This document shows positions 23,665 to 27,682 of a stretch of DNA of 27,682 nt, in pieces (position 1 is the first letter of the stretch; each line of letters starts with the position of its first letter). The translations under genes were made by a program, and so were the position numbers. Below the pieces are notes generated by a model that worked only from the letters and a program-made list of their open reading frames with translations, was not told the origin of the DNA and made no database searches. The stretch lies in contig DATCSE010000033.1 in NCBI GenBank assembly GCA_036568605.1, positions 1 through 27,682 on the forward strand. Reading direction: 5' to 3'. Source of the DNA: DATCSE01 sp036568605. Its GTDB lineage: Bacteria; Pseudomonadota; Gammaproteobacteria; Burkholderiales; Burkholderiaceae_C.

Positions 23665-24837
23665 ATGGCCGTCACCCCGCCGTTTGCCGTCGACAGCGCC
23701 GGCACGCACACCCACGAACGCCGCTCGCGCTACGCCGTGCGAGCGTTGCGTAGCGTCGGATACGGTGCGGTCATCGGCCTGTTGATCTACGGCCTGACCG
23801 GACACTCGCTGCTGACCACGATGGTCCAGTCCAGCTGCATCGGCCTGATGTGCTGGTTCTTCATCGACCTGGGCCGCGTCCCCGCCGCGCGCTGGAAACA
23901 TCGGCACGCGCCGCGAGGGTCGGCAGAGGCCAGAAGCAACTGGCCCGGCTGGCCGTTGATGATGGCCATCATCTTCGTCGGCAGCGTGCTCGGCTTCTCA
24001 AGCGGCGGGACCATCGCCGAATGGATCACGGGCCGCCCGACGGTGGGCTTCCTTCGCGGCGGTCCGACGCAGACGATCGCGTTGCTGCTCACCTGCCTGA
24101 TCCCTGCGCTCGTCATCACGTACTGGTTCTACTCGCGCGAGCTCATCGCCGAGCACGAGGCCGCGGCGCAGACCGCGCAGCGCCAGGCCGCCGAGAACCA
24201 GCTGAAGCTGCTCGAGTCGCAGCTCGAGCCGCACATGCTGTTCAACACGCTGGCGAACCTGCGGGTGCTGATTGGCATCGACCCGCCGCGCGCGCAGGCG
24301 ATGCTGGATCAGCTGATCGCGTTCCTGCGGGCGACGCTGAATGCCTCGCGTTCATCCACCCACGCGCTATCGGCCGAGTTCGCGCGGCTGCGCGACTACC
24401 TGGCGCTGATGCAATTGCGCATGGGGGAGCGGCTGCAGATCCGCTTCGAGCTGCCGGCCGAGCTCGAAGCGCTGCCGATCCCGCCGCTGCTGCTGCAGCC
24501 GCTGGTCGAGAACAGCATCAAGCATGGTCTCGAGCCCAAGGTCGAAGGCGGCCGGATCGATGTCACGGCGAGCCGCATGCGCGATGCCGCGGGAACCGAC
24601 GAGCTGGTGCTGCAGGTGCGCGACACCGGCATCGGGTTGGACGACGCCGGCGACGCGCAGGCCGACGGCACGCGCTTCGGCCTCACGCAGGTCCGCGAGC
24701 GCCTCGCCACGCTGTACGGCGATCGGGCCCGGCTGAGCCTCACCGCGGCCGACGATGGGCAAGGCGGCGCCCTCGCGACGATACGCGTGCCGATCGCCGC
24801 GCTCGCGACCAGCCTCATCGCCGCCGCAACAGCCTAA
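23665..24837 (+). CDS. LytS/YehU-type sensor histidine kinase
   Basis: This 390-residue kinase has four hydrophobic segments in residues 30-155 and no large extracytoplasmic domain, then a coiled linker (160-185). The His_kinase family motif LESQLEPHMLFNTLANL covers 183-199, with phosphoacceptor His190. The ATP-binding domain shows the N box VENSIKHGLEP (281-291), the G1 box DTGIGL (320-325) and the G2-like GTRFGLTQVRERL (335-347). This is the LytS/AlgZ class, which normally pairs with LytTR-domain response regulators, and exactly such a gene follows after 17 bases. The signal is unknown; sensing through the membrane helices is likely. The start is the ATG at 23665, which has no clear ribosome-binding site. 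Confidence 0.92.
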   Translation: MAVTPPFAVDSAGTHTHERRSRYAVRALRSVGYGAVIGLLIYGLTGHSLLTTMVQSSCIGLMCWFFIDLGRVPAARWKHRHAPRGSAEARSNWPGWPLMMAIIFVGSVLGFSSGGTIAEWITGRPTVGFLRGGPTQTIALLLTCLIPALVITYWFYSRELIAEHEAAAQTAQRQAAENQLKLLESQLEPHMLFNTLANLRVLIGIDPPRAQAMLDQLIAFLRATLNASRSSTHALSAEFARLRDYLALMQLRMGERLQIRFELPAELEALPIPPLLLQPLVENSIKHGLEPKVEGGRIDVTASRMRDAAGTDELVLQVRDTGIGLDDAGDAQADGTRFGLTQVRERLATLYGDRARLSLTAADDGQGGALATIRVPIAALATSLIAAATA

Positions 24838-24854
24838 ACCGATATCCCGTCCCG

Positions 24855-25733
24855 ATGATGTCGAAAGTCCGTGCCCTGATCGCCGAGGACGAGCCGCTGC
24901 TCGCCGCCAACCTGCAATCCGAGCTCGAGCGCTTGTGGCCCGGGCTGGAGATCGTCGCGAACGTGCGGCATGGCGCCGCGGCCGTCGAGGCGGCGCTCGC
25001 GCATCGTCCGGATGTCGTCTTCCTCGACATCCGCATGCCCGGCATGACCGGCCTCGAGGCCGCGCAAGCGATCGCCGAGGACTGGCCTGACCCTGCCGGC
25101 GCATTGCCGGCGATCGTCTTCGTCACCGCGTACGACCAGTACGCGCTGCAGGCGTTCGAGCACAGCGCCGTCGACTACGTGCTGAAGCCGATCCAGTGCG
25201 AGCGGCTGATGCAGACCTGCACGCGGGTGCAATCCATGCTGAGCGCACGTGCGGCGGCAGCCTCACGCCGTGACGGCCCGGACGCGAATGCTCGTGCGCT
25301 CGACAACACATTGAACACGACGCTGAGTCAGCTGCGCAGCTTGCTTGGCACCCCAGGGCTGCTGGCCGCCGCGGCATCGGCCGCGCCGCCGCCCATGGCG
25401 GCGCCCGCGAAGCTCAGCGTGATCCAGGCCAGCGTCGGCGCCGCGATCCACATGGTGCCGGTGGCCCACGTGCTGTATTTTGAGGCGGCCGACAAGTACA
25501 TCCGCGTCGTCACCGCGGAGCGCGAATACCTGATCCGCATGCCGCTGCGAGAGCTGATCCCGCAACTGGACGAATCGCGGTTCTGGCAGATCCACCGCGG
25601 CACCATCGTGCGTGCCGATGCGATCGCGACCGCGCTGCGCGACGAATCGGGCAAGGTCCACCTGACCTTGCGCGGCCATCCCGACAAGCTGGTCGCGAGC
25701 CGGCTCTACGCCCACCTGTTCAAGGCGATGTGA
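24855..25733 (+). CDS. LytR/AlgR-type response regulator with LytTR DNA-binding domain
   Basis: This 292-residue protein has a receiver domain (about 5-125) with acidic pocket E11-D12, phosphorylation site D58 in VVFLDIRMPGM, T91 and K111 in DYVLKPI. A linker of about 50 residues rich in Ala, Pro and Ser (about 130-185) follows. A LytTR domain covers residues 187-290 (VLYFEAADKYIRVVT, IRMPLRELIPQL, FWQIHRGTIVRADAI). LytTR proteins bind two short direct repeats upstream of target promoters. The cognate kinase is the gene 17 bases upstream. Targets cannot be read from the window; the divergent repeat at 22921-22954 would be one place to look. A second ATG at 24858 is equally possible. Confidence 0.93.
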   Translation: MMSKVRALIAEDEPLLAANLQSELERLWPGLEIVANVRHGAAAVEAALAHRPDVVFLDIRMPGMTGLEAAQAIAEDWPDPAGALPAIVFVTAYDQYALQAFEHSAVDYVLKPIQCERLMQTCTRVQSMLSARAAAASRRDGPDANARALDNTLNTTLSQLRSLLGTPGLLAAAASAAPPPMAAPAKLSVIQASVGAAIHMVPVAHVLYFEAADKYIRVVTAEREYLIRMPLRELIPQLDESRFWQIHRGTIVRADAIATALRDESGKVHLTLRGHPDKLVASRLYAHLFKAM

Positions 25734-25754
25734 GCCGGCTGCGGTCCACGGGCA

Positions 25755-26243
25755 CTACATGCGGTAGACCTGCCCGCCTTCGTACCGCACGCGGTCGCCG
25801 ACCTGCAGATCGGCGATGCGCTGGAAGTCGAACTCGCGGTAGCTGCCGTCGTCGAAGCGCACGCCGACGCGGAACACTTCGTCGTCGCGGCGAGTGCGCT
25901 GTTCGATCGCATTGCCGGCCACTGCACCGCCCACCGCGCCCACGCCGGTCGCCACGGCACGGCCAGTCCCGGCGCCGACCTGGTGACCCACGACCGCGCC
26001 CAGCACCGCGCCGAGCACCGCCCCGGCGCCGCTCGGTCGCGACGCCGTCGAGACCGTGTCGATCCGGGTGACCTGGCCGTACTGCGCGTATTGGTTCGCG
26101 TACTGCGGCGGCGGACTCGCGTAGGCCGGAGGCGGCCCTTCTGAATACCGCGGCTCGGAATAACGCGGGCCCGAGGCACACGCGCCAAGCAGCAGCGCAA
26201 CGCCGGCCGTACCGGCGACGATCTTGAAGCTGCGTAAGTTCAT
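25755..26243 (-). CDS. Outer-membrane lipoprotein with glycine-zipper 2TM domain (SlyB/17-kDa antigen-like)
   Basis: This 162-residue protein has a lipobox LGAC (Cys22). A Tyr/Pro/Gln-rich stretch (28-56, with PRYSE repeated) follows. A glycine zipper comes next (about 72-112), with small residues spaced every four positions in GAVLGAVLGAVVGHQVGAGT. A small C-terminal beta domain ends in DLQVGDRVRYEGGQVYRM. This is the Rickettsia 17-kDa antigen/SlyB type, linked to outer-membrane integrity. The ATG at 26243 has AAGGAG seven bases upstream, whereas the upstream in-frame start lacks one. It converges on the response regulator with a 21-base gap. The 136-base upstream gap contains strong hairpins. 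Confidence 0.92.
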   Translation of the reverse strand: MNLRSFKIVAGTAGVALLLGACASGPRYSEPRYSEGPPPAYASPPPQYANQYAQYGQVTRIDTVSTASRPSGAGAVLGAVLGAVVGHQVGAGTGRAVATGVGAVGGAVAGNAIEQRTRRDDEVFRVGVRFDDGSYREFDFQRIADLQVGDRVRYEGGQVYRM

Positions 26244-26310
26244 GCAGACACTCCTTCGAATCAAGCACGGCGCGCTAGACGCCGGCTGCATTTCATCGTC
26301 GCTCGAAGGG

Positions 26311-26330
26311 TGTCCGATCCGAATCGGACA
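26311..26330. promoter_or_regulatory. 20-bp inverted repeat, possible operator upstream of the glycine-zipper lipoprotein
   Basis: TGTCCGAT and ATCGGACA form a perfect 8-bp inverted repeat around CCGA, 68-87 bases upstream of the lipoprotein ATG. The position suits a regulator site or a transcript hairpin. No regulator can be named. Confidence 0.45.
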
Positions 26331-26332
26331 GC

Positions 26333-26377
26333 GGCGCCAGCCGCTGTGGGCTGGCGCCTACGCGTCATCGCGACGCG
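26333..26377 (-). terminator. Two perfect hairpins after the Pro/Tyr/His-rich protein gene
   Basis: GGCGCCAGCC (26333-26342) pairs fully with GGCTGGCGCC (26349-26358) around a 6-base loop. CGCGTC (26361-26366) pairs with GACGCG (26372-26377) around 5 bases. The second hairpin begins 2 bases after the end of the minus-strand gene at 26380. Neither is followed by a T-run on the minus strand, so this could be a terminator without a U-tract or an RNA-stabilising structure. Confidence 0.5.
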
Positions 26378-26379
26378 GT

Positions 26380-26718
26380 TCAGCGCCAGTGGTGATGGTG
26401 GTGGCGCGGGTAGTAGTACGCCGGGGCGCCGTAGTAGACATGGCGCGGGTAGTAGTAGGCCGGCGGGCCGAATACGACCGGCGCGGGGCGCACATACACC
26501 GGGGCCGGCTGTACGTAGACCGGCGCCGGAGCGTAGACCGGGTACGGTTGATAGACGGGCTCAGCGTAAACCGGCCCGCTGCCGACCGCCACGCCGACCG
26601 CCGGCGCACTGATGCCGACCGACCACGACACATGGCCGCCCGCGTGGGCATTGGCCGTGCCGAGCAGCGTGCCGGCTGCGGTGACCGCGGCAAGCAGCAT
26701 GGACTTCGTTGTCATCAT
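26380..26718 (-). CDS. Small exported Pro/Tyr/Val-rich protein with His-rich C-terminus
   Basis: This 112-residue protein has a signal peptide (cleavage likely after AHA at 24-26). A low-complexity mature chain follows, with PVY or APVYV-type repeats (49-83), two AYYYPRH repeats (87-93 and 100-106) and a terminal run of five histidines before WR. It has no cysteines. I recognise the general type (small Burkholderiales exported proteins with PxPV/PVY repeats) but no defined function. The His run could bind metal ions. The ATG at 26718 is chosen because AGGAG lies seven bases upstream; ATG 26715 is an alternative. It is on the same strand as the glycine-zipper lipoprotein gene and divergent from glnS. 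Confidence 0.8.
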   Translation of the reverse strand: MMTTKSMLLAAVTAAGTLLGTANAHAGGHVSWSVGISAPAVGVAVGSGPVYAEPVYQPYPVYAPAPVYVQPAPVYVRPAPVVFGPPAYYYPRHVYYGAPAYYYPRHHHHHWR

Positions 26719-26771
26719 CGTGGAACTCCTGTTGTCATCGACGCGGAGGCGTGCCTCCATGAGTCCCACAA

Positions 26772-26788
26772 CGCAACCGAGGGTTGCG
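26772..26788. promoter_or_regulatory. Perfect 7-bp hairpin in the divergent gap before glnS
   Basis: CGCAACC (26772-26778) pairs with GGTTGCG (26782-26788) around GAG. It lies in the 154-bp region between the divergent small exported protein and glnS, and could be an operator or part of a leader. Nothing more can be said. Confidence 0.3.
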
Positions 26789-26857
26789 GGCGTTGACGGC
26801 CCCGCCTAGCAGAGTGTTGTCGAACGTAAGCAGTCGTATCCGCAACCACCTCGTCGA

Positions 26858-26863
26858 TAGAAT
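26858..26863 (+). promoter_or_regulatory. Possible -10 element for glnS
   Basis: TAGAAT lies 9 bases upstream of the glnS ATG, which would give a nearly leaderless transcript. No good -35 hexamer is found 16-18 bases upstream and no ribosome-binding site is visible before the ATG, so the call is weak. Confidence 0.28.
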
Positions 26864-26872
26864 CGCCGCTCC

Positions 26873-27682
<810 letters not shown>

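Overview
The window is GC-rich bacterial chromosome, almost certainly from a betaproteobacterium of the order Burkholderiales. The main reason is the conserved housekeeping run yebC-purD-hemF-nadD-rsfS-rlmH-maf with rng nearby. The coding style also fits: strong G/C third positions, GTG/TTG starts, and long meaningless antisense ORFs opposite nearly every gene. No phage, plasmid, insertion sequence, CRISPR array, rRNA or tRNA gene was seen.

Layout. (1) 1-2902, plus strand: the end of a surface-polysaccharide cluster. It holds a GT-B glycosyltransferase cut by the window edge, an HddA-type heptose 7-phosphate kinase and an HddC-type guanylyltransferase, which suggests GDP-D-glycero-alpha-D-manno-heptose for a glycan. 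(2) 2915-11650, minus strand: RNase G, then (after an intruding plus-strand lipoprotein gene at 4624-6276) maf, rlmH, rsfS, nadD, hemF, purD and yebC. These are packed with overlaps of a few bases and read as one operon from yebC to maf. (3) 11714-13991, plus strand: a HerA-like ATPase (DUF853/YjgR type) and a glutathione S-transferase. (4) 13991-14270: an array of a 91-bp repeat built from inverted REP-like elements, lying between convergent genes. (5) 14270-17171, minus strand: a PiT phosphate transporter followed by a split DsbD-like pair (periplasmic thioredoxin and CcdA). (6) 17318-20917: an MFS exporter, an orphan periplasmic amino-acid-type binding protein, and a PPK2 polyphosphate kinase convergent with it. 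A 41-bp imperfect direct repeat, which is the coding sequence of the PPK2 C-terminus, flanks the binding-protein gene. (7) 21000-22859, minus strand: an M14-type carboxypeptidase lipoprotein. (8) 23076-25733, plus strand: a small membrane protein and a LytS/AlgR-type two-component pair. (9) 25755-26718, minus strand: a glycine-zipper lipoprotein and a small exported Pro/Tyr/His-rich protein, separated by three perfect hairpins. (10) 26873 to the end, plus strand: the N-terminal half of glutaminyl-tRNA synthetase.

Functionally this is mostly core chromosome: ribosome maturation, NAD, haem and purine synthesis, phosphate/polyphosphate handling and cell-envelope proteins. I did not find a clear new multi-gene system. 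The observations most worth checking are the covarying stems of the REP-like elements, the PPK2-tail direct repeat around the binding-protein gene, the histone-H1-like tail on RsfS, the serine replacing the cis-proline in the periplasmic thioredoxin, and the lipoprotein gene splitting maf from rng.
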